64,000 bases of DNA from Mansonella perstans (GCA_037074765.1 JBAMDO010000002.1:62001-126000), one strand, 5' to 3'. Numbered from the stretch's first letter, positions 34,078 to 47,303 are shown. Notes: generated by a model not told the origin, from the sequence alone. Program-made: numbers and translations.

Positions 34078-37000
34078 TCACATGAAAATACAGCTATCAG
34101 TCCAATTTTTAGCAGTACTGTTTGATTTCTTTCTTATATTTTGACCATTATCAGATTCATTATAATAACAGTTATTGTCCCAAACGCGTGAACCATCCTC
34201 AGTACATTGTTCGATCAATCCAACTTGTGAAATGCAGTTTTCGTAAACTATTTCTTGGAATAAAGATGGATGAACATTTATATAAGAGCGAATACGTTGC
34301 ATGATATTCGAATAAATATGTTGATTTCCCAATAAAAATGAGGAAACACTTGGATTGATCAATAAGCGAAGGCGATCCTGAAGCAAAAGTAATGATCAAT
34401 TCTGAGTATAAGTTACTGCAAACCTTTCCCACCTATAAATTGATATTAACATATTAACCTAAGTTTCTATGAAATATCTAATATTAAATGATAAATATTA
34501 CTGTTTCATCACTCATTAATTCCTGATTCAGTTACCTGAATCTTAACATCAAGTTATTCATCACTCCAATTATTTATTATGAAGACCTAATTATGAAGAA
34601 AATCCAGTTAATCCATTAAAAGCAACCCACTTCAATTGCTTGACGATCAACTGTGACACAAAGAAAGGAATGCATGATACAATTAATGTGGAAATCATAC
34701 ATCAACGGCATATTATTATCAGCTTTGTCATCCAAAGCAACAATTCTTTTATCCAGCAATGATGATTTTACCAATGGTTCCAATTCTTGCAATGCCATAT
34801 ACAAAACATCTTGATCTCCAGATATATCAAACGGAATACATAATGAAATCAACTAGAAAAGAAAAAAAAAAACTAAATAAATATAAAAATCAAACATCGA
34901 AAAGCTACCACATTAGCATTTACTTCTTACCAGTAGAATTCTGAAAACATTATTAGAAACATTAATTCTTTCTTGCATTTCTAAGCTTATCTAATTATTG
35001 CCGTGGTCTAGCTAGTAAACACACAAACATTTTCGATAAGTAATTTTTAATAATTTACCTCTAGCGGTACCCACTGATCATGGCCAAAAATGATAAAAGT
35101 TTCCATAACTGTTTTTTGACGTTTAGCAAACTGAAAAAACCAAAATCCTAGCAACATTTGACGCTTAAACGCTTCAGTATCCAAAACAAAATGTCACCAA
35201 AGAAATATTTGATATAAAGCACTTATGTAATGCATAAACAGTCAATTACGCATTAAATGCATTGGGCATGTAAATTCGACTGTTTTCCATTAGTAGTAGC
35301 TAATCCAAGAAATGTGTGAGAAACATGAGAACAGAAATATCATCACTAGTTTAACTCAGTTAATTTCACCGAAATGTTTTATTAAAGAACTAAACCAACT
35401 AGATCTGGGAAGGCTAAATGAGCCGTGCGCTCTGAGTGCAGTGCATTTTGGTAACAACAAATGAAATGTGCGACAGTGATCGCAATTAAATGTATGGGAA
35501 TTTAAATTTTCAAATTATGGAACATAAATCCTAATTAAGATTTTATTGACTTTTCAGCAACCTGGAAAACTCTTTACTTCATATTACTGATTCTTTTTTC
35601 TGTTCTACCAAAAAAGCATGGATATTACTGAGAAATTTTTTAATTATATTTTCTATCACTTGTTCATTGCAAACAATCAAAAACTAATACTGTAACCTGG
35701 AAAGACAAAACACTGAATATATTAGAACTGGGACAAAAAAAAAAGATTTTCTGAATGGAAAACCGAAATTCACCGTCTTTAAGCATTTTCCTGTCGAAGA
35801 AAACAATAAAAACTTACAGATTTATAGGATTCCATAATAGCATTAACCATATTTGCATACTTGTAATATGTAAAATTTGATATGGTTGTGACGGCGTGAT
35901 AATTCAACAAGCAACGTAAATTATAGAAGCTAAAAACAAAAATAGAGATAAATAAAAATATTCAGAAAAACAAGTTTTTTTTTCCAAAAAAACAATCGGA
36001 AAATATACTTATTATTATTGTCACATGCATGCTGTCGCACTATGCCAAGAAGCGCTGGTAAGCCCATCGTTCTTTTGTGAATGTGGCAGAGGTGCTCATT
36101 AACAGCAGATGAAGCCACTGCAGAGGAAGAGTATGACTGCTGAAAGAAGATCTCCGTTTCTGTCAAAGAAAAACCCGGAGGATCAACTGCAAAATACACG
36201 GGACTTGAAGAGGATACTTGGAATACTTCTATATTACGGCTTGTTGCAAGAATACGGCACTGAAATCTAATTATTCAAAAAAATATTAGCAGGATAATAG
36301 AAAGGAAATATTATACACCTATGTGACATACAACACATATCTAGTCTATGTCCATTGAATAAGATGCTGAATGAAAACAGATTAGAAATGCTAAGATTAT
36401 TTATATTTTTATTAGACAATTAATTAAATTAAAACATAATTAAATAATTAACAATTAAAAGATAATTGAAACAGATAATTTGTATTCTATTTGCTCATTC
36501 GTTTCTAAAAAGAAAAAGAAACTAACATTCAGCTGATCAAACCAACGCACAGTTTCTTGGAGATAAATGTCATTCAGAACTACCAATGTGTTCGGTTTCT
36601 CACGTAACGCAGTTTTGGCCTGAAATAAGCAGCAGTCATTGTGTCATTTATACAAATTTGGAGCGAAGTCCAAAAAAGAATCTAATTGTGATAATAAGTT
36701 TATGATTTATCCACACTTTGTGATGGATAAGCAAATTCACCACTTATATGGTAATAACATGATCTTGCTGAAGATATCTTGCTGATAAAAATGCTTACTA
36801 ACAACCTATTTTGTCAACTTACCAGAGGCAAAAATTGAACAGGAGTTTCTTTCCCAGTTAAAATTAATGCATCAGTTGCTAGAAATACAAAATTCGAAAA
36901 AACTTCAGATAGCCGACTTGTATTAGTACGGCCATCCTCAACCCATATTACGTGTTCATAATACCTGTAAAATCAAATAATTTATGAAGCTATAAAAATT

Positions 37001-39145
37001 GCACAGATTTCGATTTACTTGGGTTGGAAAAATAATAAATAAAATACGAATAGAGGATAAATGATTTTCGGACTACTTGGAAATTTTCATCAATAATAGG
37101 AATTATTAAAAGTGTGCCCAGATTTTCAACAAAAACAAAGAAAAGACAACTAAAGTAATGACTGCTGTGAACCATACCGACTTAGTAATATTGGGTGAGC
37201 ATGCAAAACAGTTGCAGCTAAAAAACTTTTGCCACACCCAGGAAACCCGTGAACGACAAGCCAAAACTGATCTGCAATAATGAATGGTAACTGATAAATA
37301 AAGATGAATAAACAGAATGAAATGAAGGACAAGCTCTAAAAGTTTATAAAAATAAAACTAGGGCTTAGCGGAAAACCAAACTGGAAAAACCGGCAAAAAA
37401 TATATGCCAAGAGAAAAGCTTGCAGTACACCAAAGTTTGAAATTTATAAGGAAAGATGATGAGTTGGAAAAACTGCTAAGTCAAATGAGCATTAAAACTG
37501 ATGAATTTGAAGCCTATGAACTGGTAAAAATGCATACTACACAGACTAAATATTAAGATTTTTCAAACCAAAAACTGCGAGAATTTTAATAACTAGTAAA
37601 ATTTTTCAAATCAAAAACGAAGATTCAGAGAGAATGAAATCAAATTTGTAATTCAAAACATTTACACCTTGACCTGGTGACAATTTTCACTTGTGCACTA
37701 ATCTTTTCCTTATCCTTTTACCGCCTACTTTGTTCATGCTTTCGTCCGATCCTTATCCTTATTCCCACTAAATGAATAATATATCGATCTTAAAAAGTTC
37801 CAGGAAGAAATTTCGAAGACCTTGCTCGTTATAAATGACAAGTTTTACAGAAATGAAATTCAAGAAACTGGAACCCATCTCAGAAACTGCAAATCTAAAT
37901 TTCTACGAAAATTTTTGGAAATCTGAAACCTCGCGATGACAAATCCACTAACAAATCCTTCAATTTTTCCAGCAGATTTACTCGCAGCACACGATAAAAA
38001 GGTAGTCTTGGCACATTTCCTTCATGGAAAAGTCGATCTTCTAGTGCATTAAGTGTTAATAAAGGTCGATCCTCGGGTATGTAATCCTTCGATAAAAGCT
38101 GCGCCAAATGCTTCTGTCCATATTTTTCGAAATATTTTATTAATGGATGGAGGGTATTCGCTGACTTCCGGTATTGTCGAATGAACTCCATCACACGTAG
38201 CGTGCGTTTTGGCTATAAGTAGACATGAATTCAAAAAACGTGGTGCAAGTAAGTTTACGTTGCAAGTAAAAAATTTCTGGATAAACTTTTGTAAATTTCT
38301 GTGGGATTCTTCTGCAGTGATTCAATATCAGAATAAAATGATCACTGTAAAATCATCTATTTGATTTTCATTGCTTGGAAGTCCTCATACATTTTTTAAT
38401 GGAATTTCCTGCTACACATAACTATACCCATCCATCCTTACATTCATCACCAACAATTATTTTCTAATATTAAAGACATAATAATCCTCTAAATATGCGT
38501 TCCTTATATTTTATATCTCAATATTGAAACAAATGCAAGAAAAAAAAACATATAATTTCATGTAATGCATGAAATGCAATTTGAAATGTATTCTTACATG
38601 ATAGGAATGATCACTTCATACCAGTCTAACTCAAACAGTCAAAATTTCTCTTTCAACCATTGAAGCGTTTCCTCACATTTATATAGCTTACTTTACCATT
38701 CAAAAAATTTTAGAATTTAAATAATCTCCGCCAACAATTTCTATTTGGCCATTTCTGTAAATCTAGAGGATTTACGAAAGCGCTGAATTAATAGAATAGA
38801 ATAATGGAAAGTTAGGACGAAATACACAAATAGAATAATGAAAAGTTAGGACGAAATACACAAACAGAATAATGAAAAGTTAGGACGAAATACAGCAATG
38901 AATCATAGGATGTGAAATTAAAATAATCATTTATTTCACAAGGAAAAAAAGGACAAACCTAAAATATAAAAATGTAATTAAAAAGAAAAAAGAAAGGAAC
39001 AAACCGAGCCAAAGATAACTTCTTGTTGGTCATCATTGAAAATTTCCTCCGAACACATAAATGGAATAGCATCACGTGGTTCAAAATCCTGCACTAATGC
39101 TTCCATAGCTATCGTTAATATTCGACTATCTTTTTCCAATAACAT
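34078..39145 (-). CDS. ced-4: CED-4 / Apaf-1-type apoptosis activator
   Basis: Ten minus-strand exons: 39005-39145, 37930-38212, 37178-37271, 36823-36964, 36527-36619, 36009-36259, 35818-35929, 35059-35130, 34631-34852, 34078-34377. All are GT/AG with matching phases; 569 aa against about 550 for C. elegans CED-4. The N-terminal CARD holds the CED-4 signature DFEPRDA (residues 20-26) and FIRQYRKSANTLHPLI. The NB-ARC ATPase has P-loop GFPGCGKS (150-157), a Walker B region TLVVLNDIY (Asn236-Asp237, where CED-4 has Asp-Asp), and sensor-1 region CRILATSR. A winged-helix part follows (CIPFDI...MYDFHINCIMHSFL). In C. elegans CED-4 binds CED-9, and when freed assembles an octamer that activates the caspase CED-3. 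The start is set by an ATG seven bases after TTTTTCAG. Intron 1 carries a 34-bp tandem repeat. The C-terminal 60 residues are Asn/Ser-rich and poorly matched to CED-4. Confidence 0.93.
38797..38895 (+). repeat. 34-bp tandem repeat, three copies
   Basis: Units at 38797-38830, 38831-38864 and 38865-38895 (partial) share AGAATAATG.AAAGTTAGGA and differ at only a few positions. The array lies in the first intron of ced-4. Confidence 0.9.
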
Positions 39146-39152
39146 TTTTCAA

Positions 39153-39160
39153 CTGAAAAA
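39153..39160 (-). promoter_or_regulatory. Probable spliced-leader acceptor of ced-4
   Basis: On the minus strand TTTTTCAG is followed after seven bases by the ced-4 start codon; no upstream coding exon is evident. Confidence 0.5.
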
Positions 39161-42100
39161 AAGGAATTGTTTTTTTCTTAAATAAATTAATTTCAATACA
39201 AGCAGAGAAAAAAAGAATCTATTAAATGGAAGAGATATAAGAGGATATTATAACATTAACAGAATGAATTAATCGAAATTGAATAATGAAGAGAAGAAAA
39301 AAATTCCAATTAGCTAAGAAATAATATTTCCAATGCTCATTCTTATTCCTTCGAAATCATCATCATTCCGCAAATCTTATCGATCTCTATGGTCTCCTGC
39401 TTGGCAGTACTTTTTTTCATCTCTAACTGTAATGATAGAAATAATTTAATTCTCTCTAAATAACACAATATATTTTATTGTATTTTCAATCTTTTTTCAT
39501 TCCTAGCAATTACTAACTCTCTCTAAGTTCATACTATATGGCTCATTTTCCTGCAAAATTATTATTTTGAAGATTGAAGAAAAAAATGATAATTGAACAG
39601 CTTTTTTTCACACGTATTATTGAAAGCGTAAAGCCACGTGGTGTTACGTGTTCCTCAAAAGTGGCGTTTCTACTCATGTATTGCACAGCATATTTACATG
39701 AAATATCTTACAAAATTATTACGATAACGTTCGTTACGTTGCATTCAATTATGCTCCCAGTTTCATACATTTTCATTTCCATCTATCTAAGAAGTTTTAT
39801 ATCTATGACAAAAAAAAACAAAAAAGTGCAAAATGAAAAATTAAGTGGAAACACGTCTAAATCCGTCAAATAAAGCATTGAAGTATGAAAGTAAATTATT
39901 CAAGTGAATAAAAAGTCATGAAATAGAAAGCAGAATAAGTATATGAAATTCAGAATGGTATATATGATGATATGTATTGATATTGATATAAAACAAAAAA
40001 ATTATTTAGATATAAAATATAAAATCTTATTGCTGCATTCAATAACAAATTTAACTGACATAATACCATTTAATGAAACAAATAATTAAAGTTCTGAAGT
40101 CCTAAATACACTGCTTTTGAGAATCCTTTTATTCCGATGATGTCAATAGGCTAATTTATTTCAATTGTAATGCGATTAGTCGTTTTGAAGATAATATTCA
40201 TGCCTGCATCTGAGGTAAAAACTATCGTTGTTCTTAAAGAAGGATATCCAAAAAAACAAAAGATCTATGGATCTATACAGTTTATTCATTCTTTCGTCGT
40301 TTTAACATAAATAGGCAATTATTCTAGCAACTAGCAGACAATTCGTTATCAGTTTTGCTTCACAACATTATTTATGTCAACGATGGCCAGAATACTAAAT
40401 GACAAATTAGAAAAAAAAGAAACTAAAGAAATGCTTTAATCTGAGTTAAAATGATAAAAAGAAAATAAATTTCGCATGATCTATTGCTTATGCAATTGAT
40501 AAGATCAGCTTTTCTATTATGTTTTTGAGATTAAGTCTTAACTTTTGAACTCAATTTGTTTCATAGAATTACAATCTTACAAATTCATTCTTAAAATATT
40601 TCAGAAATTTATTGCCATCATATTTTCCTTATCCAAACTTGACTAATACATATTGCATATGTTCAAACAAATACGTAGAATATTTAAGCCATAAAACGTT
40701 TTTAAAATTAAATCAATTAATAGAAAAAAATTAAATTTCTTAGTTTACAAATTTAGATTATTAATTAATTAGCCCAAATTATATGAATGCACCATTCGTT
40801 CATCATTGCGACATAATTTTGTAAAACAAAGGTTCTTCATTTGTAAAAGAAATTTGTAAAACTGAAAAGATTGTAGAAATGATTTGCAGAGGCATTGAGA
40901 TGTTTAATTTATTGACAGCAAACTGTGATCAATCACAAGATCAATCATTTTCTCATTTACTTCCTTCGCAGCTTTTTCATTTGATAATTGTTTCGACCGA
41001 AAAGCAATCTCAGAAACCTCACAGTATTAATGAATTCAAGAAAAAATTTTCAATTGTATTTAACCAATTATCCGACTGCTTCCAAATGCCTTATTTATAT
41101 TAGAAATAATTATATGATTTAAATCCAAAAAATCGCCCAATTGTTCTTTTTGACTTCGCCAATGTGAATATCATCAGAGACAGTGCAAAAAAATAATCTG
41201 AAAGTTCTATTTAATTGCCACATTTGAATTGTACCGGCCATTATTCCATTATCTGAATTCATCTGATTGCATTTGTGAGAAATCATAGTTTAAAAGGGAT
41301 GCTGAAGCAGTACCATTTCTTCCGGTATCTTAGCAAAGTTAATTATCAAAAAGTTTTTCGATAACATTCAGCTAAATAACTCCATAATGAAGCGAGAAAA
41401 AGAAAGAAATGTACTGAAATAGAAGTAATCAAATGGAATTTTTAATTTGCAGCCAAATTCAAATATAATTTAAAACCAAGCATATTATGAATAAAAAAAG
41501 CATATTATGACATGATGAAATCATAGAATGATTTAACTATCAAATTTATTGCAAATCGAAATTTATGCAATGAGTCTACTTTAAATTCAGATTCTCCATT
41601 GTCAATGCAAATGGCACTGCATACAGCATTGCACTATATGATGCGAAATATTGCAGAACTCTATAATAATTGGAGAATTCTGTAATTATTGATTCGTTGG
41701 AGGCAATATCTGATGGATGAGCAAATTGAATTTTTGATGAGATAATAAGTTGAAATTCAGATAAAATTAATCATTTAATTTCATCCGATATCATTAAGAT
41801 TGTAACAAAAAATTTGATATCCCGCCACCGGATAGCTTTTGTCAAAGCAAATTAACGTCTTTTTGAATAATCATCCAAAGAAAAAATTTTAAGATACTGA
41901 TAATGTAATTCCTTTGTCCATCTCTAGTTTCGAGCTTTGTTATTTGAATGCTTCGTTCATTTGAATTTAAATAAATGTCTGTTAGCAATGTGAAAAAAGT
42001 AAACTCTTTCTATTATTGTAAAAAAAATTCATCCTATATTTGATTTTGTTTTCCATATGAAAAATCATCTTTTGCTGTTTTACTTGGATATGTCAATTTT

Positions 42101-42420
42101 CATAGATCGTATCTAAGAAATTTTCCATTCTTCCTTGAATGTTCTTTGAAGCGCTTTAGGTTGGAACGGCTAAATCATTCGTTTTTTTAGTGTATCATTT
42201 CGAAATGAAGAAGAATTACTAGTATAACGTTACTCTGTTCTTAATACCGCCAAATAATTAGTCACTTAATATCTAATGACTGTAGCATTTTTCTCATCAT
42301 TATTTTTACACCTATAGATAGTAAGAATATAACTGAAGGTCAGAAATAATGAAAAGAATGCACTTAAGTCAAAACTGTCATTCTCTGTCCACTTTGATTA
42401 TCGATTCATCTTCTGCAACG
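39161..42420. other. Gene-free region grading into old repeat copies
   Basis: Upstream flank of ced-4. Open frames at 39574-39873 and 40879-41103 (plus) have no splice signals or motif. From about 41530 (AAATTTATGCAATGAGTCTACTT) the sequence weakly resembles the core of the repeat family that fills 42.4-60 kb, suggesting very old copies. Confidence 0.5.
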
Positions 42421-43060
42421 CCAGATTCATAATGCCAATATATGGCGATGGTTGGGGGTCAAAGGTAAGAGCCAGTAAAATGACGACTTCCCAAAAAATG
42501 AAAGACTGGCCATGGAACTGCTACATATTTCCAATAGAAACGATCGAACACACACAATCAACGAGCTAAAGATTCATGACATTTGGATCAAAACATACAG
42601 GAATTAGTTGAATAGTTCTGCAGTCGACCAGCCACTTTATGTCTTATGCCATTTCTAATTCATCTCTCATTATATCAGCAGTAATATTAATTATAGGCAG
42701 ATCTAATCTATGATAATTAGAAGCATGAAGAAAAGATCTTTTATATCATGTATTTAAATTCAATGCATGCTCAATGCTAACTATGCATTGTTTCACGTCG
42801 CAAAAATTTCAAATTGTTCAATTGGGAAATTCTGCTAATTGTGTAGGAGGCGAAGAAGGTTTGAGTGATATATAAGCTCTTTCTTTCCTGTACAATGAAT
42901 TGTTGCATAATTGTTTAAAGCAATTTTCGAATTATCCAATTTCTGCTGATATATTCCAGGAAAAGTTAATTAAACAATGTATTTACAATATCTTTTTTCG
43001 TCTCTTACATTATTCGTTATTAATCTGCCCATGTTGACAGATGAGAAGTTTTTGTACTCA
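42420..43060 (+). repeat. Old diverged copy of the 2-kb repeat
   Basis: Matches the right half of better copies with many differences: CCAAAAAATGAAAGACTGG..GGAACTGCTACATAT, AGGCAGATCTAATCTATGATAATTAGAAG, TATAAGCTCTTTCTTTCCTG and the tail AGGAAAAGTTAATTAAACAA..TGTATTTA. Plus orientation. Confidence 0.7.
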
Positions 43061-43249
43061 ATCAAATGAAACATCCATCAATTAAGCTGACCGTAACAAA
43101 TTCATTCAACTACCAGAAACGGTCGAACTTACATACCCAACAAACAGACCTATCACTCATTAACGTAAATCAAACAAGCCTGACAGGTAGTAGTCACATC
43201 TGATCTCAGACTGCAATAATTCTTATCAGTCTTAACATTCCAAGGATGC

Positions 43250-44622
43250 CAATGATAGATAGATTACTAATTAGATGATCAGAAAGATACTGTCAGATCT
43301 ATTACAGTACAACGGTTATACACTTTCAATACAATGCACGCTAGCTAAGCACTGCACATTGTTTCATCTTGCAATTATTGTGAAATTTCAATTTTTTAAA
43401 TCAGAAAATCCGAAGATCGCGTAATATCTGAGTTCTTCTTGACAATCAGTTCTTGGTTATTTGTTTACAATAATTTATGAATTAACAACAATACTGATAC
43501 TAAATCCCAAGTGAATTTTTGGTTAACCGTTTTTTGGTCGCATCAGTTATTTCTCCTTTTAAATTCTAATCCTGTTTTTCCAAACTTTCCAATTTTCCAC
43601 CGGGAGAAAACATATTTTGATATGCATAATCGAAAAGCTAATCGAATTTCCTGTCTTAATAAATTATAATACAGTATAAATTTCAAAAAATAGAAAGTTT
43701 TTCGCTTTTCGTCCCCTAAATTTTGTGCTCAAAAAACAGATTAAAATGTGTACAATATTAAAGAGTAAAACTCCAAGAATATCAAAGAAAAAGCACTTTT
43801 TCTGTTATTGTACATGTACATAGTATATCTCGAAATAATAATTTCATTCAGAAATTGCAGAAATTCGGGTTTGTCGTCTTTTTTAATTATATATGTAAAA
43901 CGATGATTGAAATATCGAACAAGTATTTCAAAACGGATCAATTGAAAGTGTAATTCCAAGATGAACTATTGTGCAACAATGTATAACATTAAGACTGAAG
44001 AGAATTGCTATAATATCACTGTTCCATTTCTGTGTGTTACAAGTAAATGAATGGTTGGCATAATTGCTGATAAGTATTTAGACCATTTCCATTGGTGGTA
44101 GTTAGGATACAAAACAGTGCTATCTCTGTGGAATAGTTTATTCTTTCCGTATTTAATGATTTGGAAGTTCTGATAAGGTAAGCCCAAGCATAGTAAAAAG
44201 GAATATTTAGTCGAAAAAATGGATTATTTTCTATCAAATTGATGAATGAATGCAGGATGATACTGTTTCCAAAAAAAAGTGATAATTTAATCAAGTTCTT
44301 TTTGAATTTACCACAAGTCGAAATTTGTGCAATGTGTCTGCTCGAATTTCAGACTCATCATTGTAGAATTACATCGCCGCCAATAGAATGACGACTTTCC
44401 AAAAAATGAAGGATTGGTCCCTGGAACTGCTACATATTGCCTTTTGCAGGTGTTCAAAATAAAGGCAATAGTTTAATCGGTTCCATAGATGACCAACTCC
44501 TTCGCGATACACCCAATTCTTCAGACTTGCTGTATATCAACAGTGACGTCAATGATAGGCAGACTACTAATTTACGATTATCAAAAGAAACACGAAGAAA
44601 AGAGCTTACTGCTGACTGTGCA
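43250..44622 (+). repeat. 2-kb repeat, copy 1, cut at its right end
   Basis: Begins GATAGATAGATTACTAATTAG and continues through the core to GACTGTGCAG, where intact copies go on into GTGTATCATG. Here the sequence switches to an inverted copy instead. It contains a block of about 200 bp (43400-43599) missing from copies 2 and 4. It is almost identical to the copy at 57.7-58.4 kb. An antisense open frame in the core is closed early by a one-base change. Confidence 0.85.
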
Positions 44623-44634
44623 GTAAGCTCTTTT
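44598..44634. repeat. 15-bp hairpin at inverted fusion junction (first)
   Basis: AAAAGAGCTTACTGC, a 7-base loop (TGACTGT), then the exact complement GCAGTAAGCTCTTTT. It marks the point where a plus copy is joined to an inverted copy. The same junction recurs at 47702-47738. Confidence 0.9.
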
Positions 44635-44639
44635 TTTTT

Positions 44640-46330
44640 TCTTTGATGGGTATTTGATTTGATTGAAGATGAAAAGTTTTCATCTGTCGTCGATGGACAG
44701 ATTAGTAACGAATGAAAGAAAGAGAAAAGAAAAAGAAAGACATTATAAATATATTTATTTAATAACTTTTCCTAAAAGTTATCAACAGGAATTGGATGAT
44801 ACAAAAATTGCTTTGAACAAATATCAATTAATTCACTGTGCAGGAAACAAAGAGCTTATATATTACTCAATCCTTTTTCGCTCCCACATAACTAGCAGGA
44901 ATTTCCGATTGGACAAGTTGAAATTTTATGAATAACTGCAACATGATACACTGCACAGTCAGCAGTAAGCTCTTTTCTTCGTGTTTCTTCTGATAATCGT
45001 AGATTAGTAATCTGCCTATCACTGACATCACTGTTGATATACAGCAAGTCTAAAGAATTGGGTGTATCGAAAAGGAGTTGGTCATCTATGGAACCGATTA
45101 AACTATTGCCTCTATTTTGAACACTTGCAGAAGGCAATATGTAGCAGTTCCAGGGACCAAACTTTCATTTTTTGGAAAGTCGTCATTCTATTGGCGGCGA
45201 TGTAATTCTACAATGATGAGTCTGAAATTCGAGCAGACACATTGCACAAATTTCGACTTGTGGTAATTCAAAAAGAACTTGATTAAATTATCACTTTTTT
45301 TTGGAAACAGTATCATCCTGCATTCATTCATCAATTTGATAGAAAATAATCCATTTTTTCGACTAAATATTCCTTTTTACTATGCTTGGGCTTACCTTAT
45401 CAGAACTTCCAAATCATTAAATACGGAAAGAATAAACTATTCCACAGAGATAGCACTGTTTTGTATCCTAACTACCACTAATGGAAATGGTCTAAAATAC
45501 TTATCAGCAATTATGCCAACCATTCATTTACTTGTAACACACAGAAATGAAACAGTGATATTATAGCAATTCTCTTCAGTCTTAATGTTATACATTGTTG
45601 CACAATAGTTCATCTTGGAATTACACTTTCAATTGATCCGTTTTGAAATATTTGCTGATTGTTCGATATTTCAATCATCATTTTACTTATAAAATTAAAA
45701 AAGACGACAAACCCGAATTTCTGCAATTTCTGAATGAAATTATTATTTCGAGATATACTATGTACATGTACAATAACAGAAAAAGTGCTTTTTCTTTGAT
45801 ATTCTTGGAGTTTTACTCTTTAATATTGTACACATTTTAATCTGTTTTTTGAGCGCAAAATTTAGGGGACGAAAAGCGAAAAACTTTCTATTTTTTGAAA
45901 TTTATACTGTATTATAATCTATTAAGACAGGAAATTCGACTAAAAAGAGCATATCAAAATACGTTTTCTCCCGGTTAAAAAAATTGAAATTTTACAATAA
46001 TTGCAAGATGAAACAATGTGCAGTGCTTAGTTAGCGTGCATTGTGTTGAAAGTGGATAACCGTTGCATTTTAATAGATCTGACAGTATCTTTCTGATCAT
46101 CTAATTAGTAATCTATCTATCATTGGCATCCTTGGAATGTTAAGACTGATGAGAATTATTGCAGCCTTTGATCAGATCTAGTTACTACCTGTTGGGCTTA
46201 TTTGATATACGCCTATAAGTGATAGGTCTGGTTTGTCGGTAAAAATACAAAAATAGATAGTTGAAACACGAATACTTCAATCGATGCTTGACAAAGTTTA
46301 TAAGTAAACTAGAGTGAACTAAAAGTTAGC
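44640..46330 (-). repeat. 2-kb repeat, copy 2, inverted
   Basis: Reads on the minus strand as tail (CTTTTAGGAAAAG..., 44640-44940), core (44940-45960) and the left part with the GATAGATAGATTACTAATTAG segment (about 46090-46140). With copy 1 it forms a head-to-head inverted pair. The core keeps an intact 95-codon antisense open frame (45279-45566 +), also seen in other young copies. Confidence 0.85.
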
Positions 46331-46334
46331 TTAA

Positions 46335-46533
46335 TTGATGGGTATTTGATTTTCATATTTTCATCTGTCGTCGATGGACAGATTAGTAACGAATGAAAGA
46401 AAGAGAAAAGAAAGAGAAAGACATTCTAAATACATTTATTTAATCAGTGCTATCTTTGTGGAATAGTTTATTCTTTCCGTATTTAATGATTTGGAAGTTC
46501 TGATTAGGTAAGCCCAAGCATAGTAAAAAGGAC
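46335..46533. repeat. Repeat fragments left of the solo LTR
   Basis: 46335-46442 is an inverted tail fragment (GATGGGTATTTGATTT...ACATTTATTTAAT). From 46443 the sequence is a plus-oriented core (CAGTGCTATCTTTGTGGAATAG) that is interrupted by the LTR and resumes at 47304. Confidence 0.75.
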
Positions 46534-47303
46534 TGTCGTGAATTTTCTTGTGAGAGGTCAACTGTTAACCAATATTTTCCAACGGTTTGATCACGGACTG
46601 TTGTGTTGGGTTGAATTGATTGTGTTTTGGATTAAGTTTGTATGATTGGATTGAGTTGCGGGAAAACCTCAAACTTGGGTAATTAAACCGTTGTGTTGAG
46701 TTGAGTTGAGTTGTGTTCGCACCTCAAACTTGGGTAATTAAACCTTTGTTAGAAGAATTGGACAACGTGAGTTACGTAACAGTTATATACAACGCATGTT
46801 AGTGGTAAAATTAATATAATAGAAATGATGACAATGAGCACAGAACCACTAGTCGCTGATGTGAGTAGACTCGAAAATGGTAGTGGTGTGATGATTGATA
46901 GTTTAAATAGTAGTAAATGAGTATAGTAGGCGGAGAAAAGCTAGTCTTAATGAGCTGAGTTAAAAAAAACTGAAGATCATAAAAGAAGACAAATCCTTTG
47001 TAAAGACAAGCTTGATTTAAAAGGCACAATACATTGCATGTAAGCATAATCATCAAACAAAGGATTTTATGACACAGTTACTACACAATGGCTTTTTTAG
47101 TAAAATATTGCTACAGTTGCCTCTTTGTTAATTTATAGTAGGAAAGAGTTTTGACAACTTATAATTGGATGTGAGGTTAGACTACAACAAAGAGATAAGA
47201 AATGAATCTAAACATTATGAAATTAATTAGATGGCTCGTAAAGACATTAATACAATTAGATTTATTGACCTACTGCAATTTTTGCGTTATGAATTTCGCG
47301 ACA
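46534..47303. mobile_element. Solo LTR of an LTR retrotransposon
   Basis: A 770-bp insertion starting TGTCGTGAA and ending TTTCGCGACA, so the ends are TG...CA and form a short imperfect inverted repeat (TGTCGTGAA against TGTCGCGAA). It is flanked on both sides by AGGAC (46529-46533 and 47304-47308), a 5-bp target duplication. Removing it restores the repeat core read-through seen in other copies (AAAAAGGACTATT). It has no gag or pol, as expected after recombination between two LTRs. It holds a duplicated CCTCAAACTTGGGTAATTAA phrase (46667 and 46722). A BEL/Pao or Ty3 origin is likely but cannot be told from the LTR alone. Confidence 0.85.

Noticed and set aside
39574..39873. 99-codon open frame upstream of ced-4 with a hydrophobic middle
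   Set aside because: No splice signals, no motif, Lys/Asn-rich end and composition like the surrounding AT-rich DNA. A divergent small membrane protein cannot be excluded but is not supported.
44037..44294. Conserved 85-95 codon frame antisense in the repeat core (also at 45279, 48697, 58542)
   Set aside because: The frame survives because the copies are young. Copy 1 has a one-base change that shifts the end, copy 6 loses the start, and no known domain is visible.
44437..44646. Frame with SLIGSIDDQLL and LLYINSDVNDRQ in the repeat middle (also 44892-45137 minus)
   Set aside because: Stops or frameshifts interrupt it in copies 3 to 6, and both strands of the unit give similar-length frames; judged to be chance in duplicated DNA.
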